Assembly (NCBI GenBank): GCA_009842205.1
Contig: VYFX01000001.1
Coordinates: 1-64,000, forward strand
Reading direction: 5' to 3'
Length of the DNA: 64,000 nt
Source of the DNA: Paracoccaceae bacterium
GTDB taxonomy: Bacteria; Pseudomonadota; Alphaproteobacteria; Rhodobacterales; Rhodobacteraceae
The position numbers and the translations under genes are program-made. Below the pieces are notes generated by a model, which saw only the letters and a list, made by a program, of their open reading frames with translations, was not told the origin of the DNA and ran no database searches. Below, piece after piece: positions 1-8,469 of the stretch (its first letter is position 1; every line of letters starts with the position of its first letter).

Positions 1-120
1 ATATAATATAGTTAATTTAGTAAATTACCCTAAAATTGTCAATAGCTGCTTATGTTATTTTTTGGTGTCTTATATTCTGTCGTGATGTTATAAGCATAGC
101 TTTATTCAGGAAGGAGTAAT

Positions 121-1011
121 ATGAACAGGCCAGTTATTGGGGTTATCGGAGGGTCCGGTCTTTATGAAATTGATATTCTGGAAAATCAGAAATGGGTTGG
201 AATTGATACTCCCTGGGGACCCCCTTCGGATGACATTCTGACTGGGGAAATCAACGGCATCGAATTTAAATTCCTACCCCGCCATGGCAGAGGTCATGTT
301 CATTCGCCCACAAGTGTTCCCTACCGGTCGAATATTGATGCCTTGAAGCAACTGGGAGTGACTGACATTATTTCCATTTCGGCGTGCGGTTCTTTTCGTG
401 AAGAAATGGAACCAGGTGATTTTGTCATCGTAGACCAATTTATCGACCGGACTGTCAATAGGGAAAAATCATTTTTCGGTCCAGGTTGTGTCGCACATGT
501 CTCAATGGCTTACCCGGTTTGTCAGAGACTGGCCTCGATCTGCCAGAAGGCTTCTGAATCGATAGGTGTAAAGACACATCCCAAGGGAACCTATCTTGCC
601 ATGGAAGGACCACAATTCTCTACCTTGAGTGAATCCAGATTATACAGGGATGTTTGGAATTGTGATGTCATTGGCATGACCAACATGCCTGAAGCAAAAT
701 TGGCCCGGGAAGCAGAAATTTGCTACGCAACCGTCGCCATGGTTACCGATTATGATTGCTGGCACCCAAGCCACGGCGAAATCGATATTGAGAAATTACT
801 TGGTGTTTTGAAAAGAAACACCCAGATGGCGAGTGAGTTGATTCTGAAAATCCCGAAATTGGTTGGAGTGGAGCGACCTCCATGCCCATTTGGTTGCGAC
901 AGGGTCCTTGATTATTCCATCCTTACATCACCAGAAATGAGATCGAGAGAAGCAACTGACAGATTGGTCAATATCATAAGACGTGTTCAACCATCCACAG
1001 CCCATTCATAA
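121..1011 (+). CDS. mtnP: S-methyl-5'-thioadenosine phosphorylase
   Basis: Phosphorolysis of methylthioadenosine to adenine and methylthioribose-1-phosphate, a cytosolic step of methionine salvage after polyamine synthesis. The 296-residue length is normal for the PNP/MTAP family. Visible motifs are the N-terminal GGSGLY (about 10-15), PRHGRGH (53-59), EGPQFST (162-168) and MTNMPEAKLARE (186-197); the last two form the base and ribose pocket, and the Asp in TDYDCW (209-214) fits an adenine-preferring enzyme. The start is well set by a strong GGAAGGAG Shine-Dalgarno a few bases upstream. A DMT-family transporter follows after 44 bp. No other methionine salvage gene is nearby. Confidence 0.93.
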   Translation: MNRPVIGVIGGSGLYEIDILENQKWVGIDTPWGPPSDDILTGEINGIEFKFLPRHGRGHVHSPTSVPYRSNIDALKQLGVTDIISISACGSFREEMEPGDFVIVDQFIDRTVNREKSFFGPGCVAHVSMAYPVCQRLASICQKASESIGVKTHPKGTYLAMEGPQFSTLSESRLYRDVWNCDVIGMTNMPEAKLAREAEICYATVAMVTDYDCWHPSHGEIDIEKLLGVLKRNTQMASELILKIPKLVGVERPPCPFGCDRVLDYSILTSPEMRSREATDRLVNIIRRVQPSTAHS

Positions 1012-1055
1012 GATCCCCCTGATGGTTTCAGGTCAATTTCGGGCATGTTTGTAAA

Positions 1056-1925
1056 ATGGCATTAACTGAACGGTCAAAAGGATTAATCATAATCCTGATT
1101 GCTGTGATCTCCTTCGTACCTGACAGCCTATTTATTAAAATCATACAGACATCCACCTTAAACCTGACCTTTTGGCGTTCCTTGCTCGCAGGTACCTGTA
1201 TTATCCTTGTATTAACCATGATCCAGCGTGGCAATCCCATCAAGGAGATTACCAAAGCAGGTTGGGCTGGTTATGCCTATATCTTTCTACTAGCGATTTC
1301 ATCGCTTTTGTTTGTATATGCCATCAGAACCACATCAGTTGCAAATACACTATTCATAATCAGCACTTCTCCAATGTTCGCAGCAATTGCCAGCAGGGTA
1401 TTGCTGAAAGAACCCCTGAATACCCGGTTGATATGGGCGATTGCTCTCTCAATGGTGGGTATTGGGCTGATTACCAGCGGCTCCCTTACAATCAGAACTG
1501 ATGCCATTAAAGGTGATCTCGCTGCATTATTGGTCGCAGTAATGATTGCAATCAAGCATACCGTGGCACGCAAGGCGAAGGCATTTTCAATGGTTCCTGC
1601 AGCTGGTATTGCTCACCTTTTATTGGCCCTATCACTATTTATCTTTGCAGATGTCAGTTTCATGACTACCAGAGATATGATCTATGTGATTATCCTTGGA
1701 TCTTTTTTCATTCCGGTTGCGACCAGTCTCATGGCATTGGGGCCGAGGTATCTTCCAGCTCCTGAGGTGGCTTTAATCATACTATTAGAAGCAATATTGG
1801 CACCGCTTCTTGTCTGGGCAGTACTTGGAGAAGAACCTACCAGACTTGCCATCGCTGGCGGGTCTTTGGTTATTGTGGTCCTAGCAGTATATAACTACTA
1901 TCAATTGAAATATTTTAGTATGTAG
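1056..1925 (+). CDS. DMT-superfamily (EamA) transporter
   Basis: An integral inner-membrane protein of 289 residues with about ten hydrophobic segments arranged as two EamA repeats, the usual architecture of drug/metabolite transporters. The first repeat begins near residue 10 and the second near residue 150. The substrate cannot be read from sequence; relatives export amino acids, purines or other metabolites. It may be cotranscribed with mtnP (44 bp gap), and the methylamine-type operon starts 47 bp downstream, so all could share a transcript. No clear Shine-Dalgarno precedes the ATG. Confidence 0.85.
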   Translation: MALTERSKGLIIILIAVISFVPDSLFIKIIQTSTLNLTFWRSLLAGTCIILVLTMIQRGNPIKEITKAGWAGYAYIFLLAISSLLFVYAIRTTSVANTLFIISTSPMFAAIASRVLLKEPLNTRLIWAIALSMVGIGLITSGSLTIRTDAIKGDLAALLVAVMIAIKHTVARKAKAFSMVPAAGIAHLLLALSLFIFADVSFMTTRDMIYVIILGSFFIPVATSLMALGPRYLPAPEVALIILLEAILAPLLVWAVLGEEPTRLAIAGGSLVIVVLAVYNYYQLKYFSM

Positions 1926-1972
1926 GATTTTGCATTTGGCCATGAATTCGAATTAAATCGGCGAGGATTTGA

Positions 1973-4384
1973 ATGAAATCACATTACAGGGTTGTTGTCA
2001 TTGGTGGGGGTGTAGTTGGCTGTTCGATCCTCTACCATCTAGCAAAGTTCGGTTGGAAGGATGTTGCCCTTTTGGAAAGATCGGTACTTGCGGCCGGCTC
2101 AAGCTGGCATGCTGCCGGGGGATTTCATGCCTTGAATGCAGATCCGAACATTGCATCCCTGCAAGCCTATACTATCGATCTCCTTTCAGAAATCGAAAGA
2201 GAATCTGGACAATCGGTCGGTATGCACATGACTGGCGGGTTGACATTGGCTGGAACCCAAGACAGGTGGGAATGGCTGCAAAGTGCATACAGGATATTCC
2301 AAACCATGGGAATTGAGGATGTGAGATTGGTAACTCCCGAGGAGGCAGTCTCACTTTGTCCCATAATGTCGGGCGAGGGTATTTTGGGTGGTCTTTGGGC
2401 AGACCGCGAAGGATACATTGATACGACAGGCACAGTCCAGGCCTATGCCAAGGCAGCAAAATTGCATGGTGCCGAAGTAATAGAAGGTAACAGAGTTCTG
2501 GAGTTGAACCCTGTTTCGGAAGGATGGCAGGTCGTTACAGAAAAGGGAACCATAACCTGTGAACATGTTGTCAATGCCGCAGGATTGTGGGCCAAGCAAG
2601 TTGGTAGAATGGCAGGGATAGAACTTCCTGTTTCTCCTTTGGCACATCATTATCTACTTACCGAAACCATTCCTGAAATTGCTGCATTGGACAAGGAATT
2701 GCCACTTGTTGTTGACCTAGAAGGTTTTACCTACATGCGACAGGACCAAAACGGAATGCTTCTCGGTATTTACGAAATCAACCATGAGCACTGGATGATG
2801 GACGGTGCCCCGTGGGACTACGGTATGGAACTCTTGGAAGAAGATCTTGATCGAATAGAACACGAGTTGGAATTGGGCTTTAATCGGTACCCTGTTTTAC
2901 AAAATGCCGGTGTAAAAAACTGGGTATGTGGAGCATTCACCTTCTCTCCAGATGGTAATCCGTTGGTTGGCCCCATACGAGGTGTCAAGGGCTATTGGAG
3001 TGCTTGTGCTGTGATGGCTGGATTCCTGCAGGGAGGTGGAGTTGGCAAATCCCTCGCAGAATGGATGATTCACGGTGAACCCGAAGCAGATGTTTTCGGC
3101 ATGGATATTGCCAGATATGGCAAATATGCAGAAAACAGAGAGTATATAAAGCAAACGACAGGACAATTTTATACCCGCCGATTTGTCATGACCTATCCCA
3201 ACGAACAACTACCGGCAGGTCGACCACTCACCAAGACACCTTCCTATAGCGGAATGACAGAAGCGGGTGCCCGATGGGGAGTAAGTTATGGACTTGAAAT
3301 TCCCCTCTACATTGCCCCTAGGGATTTTGAGGAACAACCCACATTAAAGCGATCAAACGCCTATCCAATCATCGAGAAGGAATGTCATGCCGTTCGTACC
3401 AATGCGGGATTGTTGGATATCAGCGGTTTTTCCAGGTTTGAAGTAACCGGAGCAAATGCCGAACAGTGGCTTGATCGGATGATGGCTTCAAGATTACCTT
3501 CACCCGGGCGTATCAAACTTGCACCGATGCTTTCACCGGAAGGTAAATTGAAGGGAGATCTGACACTGTTCAACTGGGGAGATGGAACCTGGTGGATAAT
3601 GGGAAGTTATTATCTTCGCGCCTGGCATATGAGATGGTTTGACAACTACCTCTCAGAGGGTGTTTCCATCAGGGATATTTCCGATGAAATTCTGGGATTT
3701 TCTGTTTCAGGCCCCAACGCCAGAAAAATTGTCCAAAAAATTACCAACAGTGATTTGTCCAATCAATCATTCCCATTCATGTCCTGTCAGGAAATGGATA
3801 TGGGATTGGTCAGGGCCAAGGTAGCCCGCATATCCGTTGCGGGTGAGTTGGGTTTTGAAATCAACTGTCCGGTTGCCTCACACGAAATCTTGCGCAATAC
3901 CTTGCTTGAAGCAGGAAAACCTGAAGGCATGATGGAATATGGCTATAATGCACTCCTTTCCCTAAGGCTTGAGAAAAGTTTCGGGATTTGGAGTACCGAA
4001 TTTACCCAAGCCTATACTCCTGGCATGACTGGCATGGACCGATGGATTGATTGGAGCAAACCTGAATTTATAGGACGGGGCAAGGCACTTGAGGAAAAAG
4101 ATGCCCAATCACCGTCAATGAACCTGGTTACCTTGGAGATTGATGCCTTGGATGCAGATGCAAGCGGATATGAACCTATTTGGAAGGACAATAAAAGAGT
4201 AGGATTTGTAACTTCCGGAGGGTATGGGCATACAGTCAAAAAATCTTTGGCCATGGCATTGGTGGAACCTGAATTCTCCACTCCTGGAACAAAACTTGCC
4301 GTACATATCGTTGGGGTTGAACGACCAGCCAAGGTTATCCCCGCATCACCATATGATCCATCGGGAAAAGCAATGAGGACTTAA
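1973..4384 (+). CDS. FAD-dependent dimethylglycine/sarcosine dehydrogenase-type protein with GcvT domain
   Basis: An 803-residue two-part flavoenzyme. The N-terminal half is a DAO-type FAD domain with GGGVVG at 11-16 and GSSWHAAGG at 42-50; His46 is at the position that binds FAD covalently in dimethylglycine and sarcosine dehydrogenases. From about residue 400 there is a GcvT-like tetrahydrofolate-binding region (motifs around NAGLLDISGFSRFEV and SGPNARK) and a GcvT C-terminal barrel. The family oxidatively demethylates dimethylglycine or sarcosine and passes the one-carbon unit to THF. GAGGATTTG precedes the ATG. The stop abuts the start of the MttB-family gene (TAAATG), so the two are translationally coupled. 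Exact substrate is inferred from family only. Confidence 0.85.
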   Translation: MKSHYRVVVIGGGVVGCSILYHLAKFGWKDVALLERSVLAAGSSWHAAGGFHALNADPNIASLQAYTIDLLSEIERESGQSVGMHMTGGLTLAGTQDRWEWLQSAYRIFQTMGIEDVRLVTPEEAVSLCPIMSGEGILGGLWADREGYIDTTGTVQAYAKAAKLHGAEVIEGNRVLELNPVSEGWQVVTEKGTITCEHVVNAAGLWAKQVGRMAGIELPVSPLAHHYLLTETIPEIAALDKELPLVVDLEGFTYMRQDQNGMLLGIYEINHEHWMMDGAPWDYGMELLEEDLDRIEHELELGFNRYPVLQNAGVKNWVCGAFTFSPDGNPLVGPIRGVKGYWSACAVMAGFLQGGGVGKSLAEWMIHGEPEADVFGMDIARYGKYAENREYIKQTTGQFYTRRFVMTYPNEQLPAGRPLTKTPSYSGMTEAGARWGVSYGLEIPLYIAPRDFEEQPTLKRSNAYPIIEKECHAVRTNAGLLDISGFSRFEVTGANAEQWLDRMMASRLPSPGRIKLAPMLSPEGKLKGDLTLFNWGDGTWWIMGSYYLRAWHMRWFDNYLSEGVSIRDISDEILGFSVSGPNARKIVQKITNSDLSNQSFPFMSCQEMDMGLVRAKVARISVAGELGFEINCPVASHEILRNTLLEAGKPEGMMEYGYNALLSLRLEKSFGIWSTEFTQAYTPGMTGMDRWIDWSKPEFIGRGKALEEKDAQSPSMNLVTLEIDALDADASGYEPIWKDNKRVGFVTSGGYGHTVKKSLAMALVEPEFSTPGTKLAVHIVGVERPAKVIPASPYDPSGKAMRT

Positions 4385-5923
4385 ATGGCAAGAACGGCAT
4401 CCACCCGTAAGAGACGGCCAAGAAATCCCACTCTGGGAGGGGGACCGAGAACTCCAAACTACCGGAAACTGACCAATCCTTTTCCCCCTGTTAGCGCATT
4501 TTCGGAAGATCGCATAGAAGATATCCACAACAATGCCTTTGTGGTACTTGAGGAGATGGGTATTAGGGTCCTCCTGCCGGAAGCAAGGAAAATATTCAGG
4601 CAGGGTGGGGCCTTGGTTGATGAAGACACCGGAATGGTAAGGATCGGTCGGGAAATCATTGCCGAGGCACTCAAAACAGCCCCACCGGAATTCACATTGA
4701 GGGCCGGGACCCGTGAAAGGGATCTCGAAATGAAACTCGGGGCATTGACTTTCCTGCCTGGTGCAGGAGCACCCCATGCCACTGACCTGAAAAGGGGACG
4801 CAGACCTTCTAGTCTGCCCGATTACCGGGAATTGGTAATGTTGACCCAATATTTTGATGCCCTTCACATGGTCAATCCTCTCGTTGAGGCTCAGGATATT
4901 CCCACCAACCTGAGGCATTACAGTGTGATCGACACACAGTTGACCCTTTCCGACAAGTTTCCAAGTGCTTACTCGCGTGGTTCTCCACAAACCTTGGACA
5001 CCTTTGAAATACTCAAGAATTTCAGAGGGCTTACCGACGATGAGTTTCAGGCTGAACCCTGGTGTTACACCATCATCAACACCAATTCACCCCGAGTCCT
5101 TGACATTCCGATGGCACAGGGAATCATTGATTTTTCTCGCCATGGTCAAATGACCGTAGTTACACCCTTTTGCATGATGGGTGCCATGGCTCCAGCTTCG
5201 GTTGCCGGAGCCCTGATCCTCAGCCATGCCGAATGTCTGGCAGGATTGGCTCTGGCCCAGATCAACAATCCGGGTGCACCCGTTTGTTATGGTGCCTTTG
5301 CCTCCAATGTGGATATGAAATCTGGAGCACCAGCCTTTGGTACTCCCGAGCAATTCCAGGCAAACCTGGGTTCTGGACAACTGGCGAGGAAAGTCGGTCT
5401 ACCCTGGCGATGTGCTGCAGGTTCCTCGGCCAATATAAATGATGCCCAAGCCGCCAATGAAACCCAAATGGGGCTATGGAGCTGCATTATGGCAGGATCT
5501 ACCATACTCGTTCATTCAGCCGGTTGGATTGAAGGTGGATTGACAGTGTCATTTGAAAAACTCATTACCGATATGGAAGTTGTCCAAATCATTGCCGAAC
5601 TTTGTGCACCGACACCTCAATCAGAGGATGATCTGGCCATGAGAGCATTGTGGGAAGTTGATCCCGGCGGACACTTTTTTGGCTGTCAACATACAATGGA
5701 CAGATACCAATCAGCATTTTATGATCCCTTGATCGCCGACTGGTCAAACTTTGGAACCTGGACCGAAAATGGGGAACAGGATGCCAGCCAAAGAGCCTTG
5801 ACAAAATGGCAGGATATAATTGCCAATTTCGAACCACCCAAAATCAATGAGGATCGAAAAGCTGAAATGGAGGAGTTCATTGCCAAGCGAACCGCAGAGG
5901 GAGGAGCCTTCCCTGTTAGCTGA
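4385..5923 (+). CDS. MttB-superfamily (trimethylamine/glycine betaine methyltransferase-like) protein
   Basis: A 512-residue member of the MttB superfamily. In characterised members these proteins move a methyl group from trimethylamine, glycine betaine or related quaternary amines to a corrinoid protein. The reading frame has no in-frame amber codon, so it belongs to the non-pyrrolysine branch, whose described members (MtgB type) use glycine betaine or similar substrates. The N-terminus is basic (Arg/Lys-rich, about 1-25). It starts directly at the stop of the FAD-GcvT gene and ends 7 bp before soxB, so it is part of a four-gene operon. No corrinoid-binding MttC-like gene or reactivase is in the window, so a partner must be encoded elsewhere or the chemistry differs. 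Confidence 0.85.
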   Translation: MARTASTRKRRPRNPTLGGGPRTPNYRKLTNPFPPVSAFSEDRIEDIHNNAFVVLEEMGIRVLLPEARKIFRQGGALVDEDTGMVRIGREIIAEALKTAPPEFTLRAGTRERDLEMKLGALTFLPGAGAPHATDLKRGRRPSSLPDYRELVMLTQYFDALHMVNPLVEAQDIPTNLRHYSVIDTQLTLSDKFPSAYSRGSPQTLDTFEILKNFRGLTDDEFQAEPWCYTIINTNSPRVLDIPMAQGIIDFSRHGQMTVVTPFCMMGAMAPASVAGALILSHAECLAGLALAQINNPGAPVCYGAFASNVDMKSGAPAFGTPEQFQANLGSGQLARKVGLPWRCAAGSSANINDAQAANETQMGLWSCIMAGSTILVHSAGWIEGGLTVSFEKLITDMEVVQIIAELCAPTPQSEDDLAMRALWEVDPGGHFFGCQHTMDRYQSAFYDPLIADWSNFGTWTENGEQDASQRALTKWQDIIANFEPPKINEDRKAEMEEFIAKRTAEGGAFPVS

Positions 5924-5930
5924 AAATTAA

Positions 5931-7181
5931 ATGAAAAATTATCATATTGGTTCCCTGATTACTCAGGGTCTGAAAAAGAAACCCTCTTGGAAGCCTGCAT
6001 GGAGAAAAGCCAAGCCCAAGCCAGCTTATGATGTGATTATCATTGGGGGCGGTGGACATGGTTTGGCAACAGCATATTATCTTGCCAAGAATCACGGTAT
6101 AAAGAATGTGGCAATACTTGAAAAAGGCCCGATTGGTCTTGGCAATACCGGCAGAAATACCACGACCATAAGGTCCAACTACTTCTATCCGGAATCCGTA
6201 GCCCTCTATGATCTATCACTGAGGCTTTACGAAAACCTCTCCAAGGAACTCAACTTTAATATAATGTTCAGCCAACGGGGCATGATGATGGTAGCTCATA
6301 CCCCCACTCAAATGGAGATTTGCAATCGCATTGCCAACGCAATGGTCATTAATGGGGTGGATGGTGAATTGCTTTCAGCCCGTCAGGTAATGGACAAAAT
6401 TCCATTGTGGAACAAAAAGAAGGATGCAAGATACAAATGCCATGGCGGTATCATGCAAAACAGAGGTGGGGTTGCCAGACATGATGCCGTAGCTTGGGGA
6501 TATGCAAGAGCAGCAGATGGATTTGGAGTGGACATAATTGAAAACTGCATGGTAGAAGATTTTCTACTTGAGGCTGGCCAGGTTAAGGGAGTAATCACCT
6601 CAAAAGGAGAAATAAGGGCTGATAGAATTGGAATTACTGCTGCCGGTGGAACACCATATCTTGTTGCAAAACTTGGTCAGAACCTGCCCATTCTAGATTA
6701 TGCTCTGCAGGCATTTGTAACCGAACCAATAAAGCCCTGTCTGGATGTAGTTGTACTTTCCTTGGGTACCGGAACATATGTCCTGCAATCCGATAAAGGT
6801 GAAATTGTCTTTGGCGGTGGCCTTGACAGAATACCTACCCATACCCAAAGGGGTAATTTACCTGCTCAGGAAACAGTTGTATCAGGCCTATTGGAAATGT
6901 TTCCCTCCTTTGGTCAATTGAAATTGTTACGGCAATGGGCGGGTGTGGTCGATGTCGTGCCGGACAGTTCACCCTTGATTGGCCCCATTGATACACCAGG
7001 TGTGTATATCAATTGTGGATGGGGAACAGGTGGGTTCAAGGCCATCCCGGCAGGAGGTTGGTTACTTGCTCATTTAATTGCCAAGGACGAACATCACTTT
7101 ATTAGTGAACCCTTTGACCTTAACCGGTTTAATACCGGAAGGTTAATTGATGAAGCCACGGGATCAGGAATTGCACACTAG
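5931..7181 (+). CDS. soxB: Sarcosine oxidase beta subunit family protein
   Basis: A 416-residue FAD-dependent amine oxidoreductase matching the beta subunit of heterotetrameric sarcosine oxidase, which converts sarcosine to glycine plus a one-carbon unit. It shows the dinucleotide-binding GGGGHG at 39-44, the family signature GNTGRNTTTIRSNY near 71-84, and RGGVARHDAVAWG near 178-190, where His184 corresponds to the covalent FMN site of known SoxB proteins. A short basic extension precedes the FAD fold. soxD follows 8 bp downstream, but soxA and soxG, which normally complete the operon, are missing; the next gene is on the opposite strand. Confidence 0.9.
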   Translation: MKNYHIGSLITQGLKKKPSWKPAWRKAKPKPAYDVIIIGGGGHGLATAYYLAKNHGIKNVAILEKGPIGLGNTGRNTTTIRSNYFYPESVALYDLSLRLYENLSKELNFNIMFSQRGMMMVAHTPTQMEICNRIANAMVINGVDGELLSARQVMDKIPLWNKKKDARYKCHGGIMQNRGGVARHDAVAWGYARAADGFGVDIIENCMVEDFLLEAGQVKGVITSKGEIRADRIGITAAGGTPYLVAKLGQNLPILDYALQAFVTEPIKPCLDVVVLSLGTGTYVLQSDKGEIVFGGGLDRIPTHTQRGNLPAQETVVSGLLEMFPSFGQLKLLRQWAGVVDVVPDSSPLIGPIDTPGVYINCGWGTGGFKAIPAGGWLLAHLIAKDEHHFISEPFDLNRFNTGRLIDEATGSGIAH

Positions 7182-7189
7182 GAATCCTT

Positions 7190-7480
7190 ATGCAGATATT
7201 TGAATGCCCAATTTGTGGAAAACGGAACGAAACAGAGTTTCATTTCCTTACCGAGGCCGGCAAAGAACGTCCTGAACCAGCTGAAGAGGTGTCAGACTCC
7301 CGTTGGGCCGAATACCTTTATCTCCACAAGTCACCTCGTGGCAAAACCAACGAGATCTGGGTTCACATACCTTGTGGCGAGTTTTTCATACTCCAAAGGG
7401 ATACAGTCACCAGAGAGGTTTACCGGAGCATTTCCCTTCAAGATTATCGAACGAAAAAGGGTAGTAACCAAACAGAATAA
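7190..7480 (+). CDS. soxD: Sarcosine oxidase delta subunit family protein
   Basis: A small 96-residue protein of the SoxD family, the zinc-binding delta subunit of heterotetrameric sarcosine oxidase. Candidate zinc ligands are Cys6 and Cys9 in the N-terminal CPICG and His59 and Cys62 in WVHIPCG; the family segment RDTVTREVY follows. AGGA precedes the ATG. It is the last gene of the operon here. The canonical order is soxB-soxD-soxA-soxG, so this copy looks like the front half of the operon; the alpha subunit that would hold the NAD and THF sites is absent, and the 803-residue FAD-GcvT protein upstream may take its place. Confidence 0.88.
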   Translation: MQIFECPICGKRNETEFHFLTEAGKERPEPAEEVSDSRWAEYLYLHKSPRGKTNEIWVHIPCGEFFILQRDTVTREVYRSISLQDYRTKKGSNQTE

Positions 7481-7612
7481 TTCTGATTAATTTAATGAAT
7501 TGACTAATTCCAAAGGCAATTTTCTGTTCGCAAGGTAAATGATCCCTTTTTACCATATGGCGGCTACGCCTACTATATTACTATCAGGCCAAGGTAAGGG
7601 GCTAATTCGGGA

Positions 7613-8194
7613 TTATCGCCTACCCAGTTCTATGTAATTGGCTATTGTGTCCGGAAACAGGGAGTTTCTCAATTTACCTGTTGTGATTTCAAACAGGGCA
7701 CGTGAATTCATGTTTTTTCGACCGGGTGGGGCTACGATATCAATCAACTTGCTGGAAGTTTCGTTTCGGGCCAAAACAACCGCTTGGTTAAGATCACTGT
7801 CAGCCGATACGATCAATGCCCGATCAAACCTATCCCTACAGGCATCTGCCAGAAGGTGTGCACCAATGTTTACATCAGTTTCTTTTTCTTCGTGTAAAAC
7901 AAATGTACGATTACATAGTCTGCATCTTTGTCGCTTTCTCTTGAAGTTACCTTCAATGAAGCGGACACCTACATTTTCCAAATGATGGACATAACGTTGA
8001 TGACGGCGATAGGAAGTTTCCCTCCATTTAGCATAAGCAGAAAAATACTTCACAACGGTCACATTTTCATTACCGCGGACCAATTGTTCAGACAGCCTCC
8101 AGAGATTCACCCATTTCAAACCGTCATCTTCAAGATCCTTGATTGCATGAAAAAGATTGAACCCGTCGATATAAACCGAAATCCTTTTTAACAA
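7613..8194 (-). CDS. NYN-domain (DUF88) PIN-like ribonuclease candidate
   Basis: An NYN/LabA-type protein of about 193 residues. It opens with SVYIDGFNLF, whose Asp is the first acidic residue of the PIN-like active site, has a CxxC pair (CRLCNRTF) that may bind zinc, then ETDVNIGAHLLADA and ALIVSADSDL, the remaining acidic positions of the fold. I place the start at the TTG at 8194 (AAGGTG lies 6 bases upstream); an in-frame upstream ATG at 8308 would add residues unrelated to the family and would read through a terminator hairpin. It is transcribed alone, behind a promoter and terminator at 8304-8211. The RNA substrate is unknown. Confidence 0.8.
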   Translation of the reverse strand: MLKRISVYIDGFNLFHAIKDLEDDGLKWVNLWRLSEQLVRGNENVTVVKYFSAYAKWRETSYRRHQRYVHHLENVGVRFIEGNFKRKRQRCRLCNRTFVLHEEKETDVNIGAHLLADACRDRFDRALIVSADSDLNQAVVLARNETSSKLIDIVAPPGRKNMNSRALFEITTGKLRNSLFPDTIANYIELGRR

Positions 8195-8210
8195 TCCAGT
8201 CACCTTTGCA

Positions 8211-8240
8211 ACAAATAAAAAGCCGCCCTGAGGGCGGCCT
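8211..8240 (-). terminator. Intrinsic terminator inside the NYN leader
   Basis: On the minus strand a 7-bp GC-only stem (GCCGCCC at 8238-8232, loop TCA, GGGCGGC at 8228-8222) is followed by a T-rich tail (8221-8212). It lies after the promoter at 8304-8277 and only about 17 bases before the TTG start of the NYN gene. It would release an RNA of about 50 bases unless read through, so it may act as an attenuator or end a small RNA. Confidence 0.75.
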
Positions 8241-8276
8241 ATCCGATGCCGCGGACAACACCGGTGGAATAATTCA

Positions 8277-8304
8277 ATAATAGGGCAAAAAAACCGATTG
8301 TCAA
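8277..8304 (-). promoter_or_regulatory. Sigma-70 type promoter upstream of the NYN gene
   Basis: On the minus strand, a perfect TTGACA (8304-8299) is separated by 16 bases from TATTAT (8282-8277). Transcription should begin near 8270, giving a leader of about 75 bases before the NYN start. The leader contains a strong intrinsic terminator. Confidence 0.7.
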
Positions 8305-8469
8305 TCACTTTTTTTCCGGACCTGAAAAAACGATCATGCTTATAATTTCACATTTCCGCCGATGGGGCACAAATTTGGTACAACCTTGAATCCTAGCGGT
8401 AATGGATTAATACGATAGAATGGTTCCTGTCAAATTCCTCCAAACTAATACGGCTTGCCTTTGCCCAAT

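Noticed and set aside
4385-5923. Pyrrolysine-containing MttB
   Set aside because: The frame has no in-frame TAG and no pyl genes are near, so it is a non-pyrrolysine family member.
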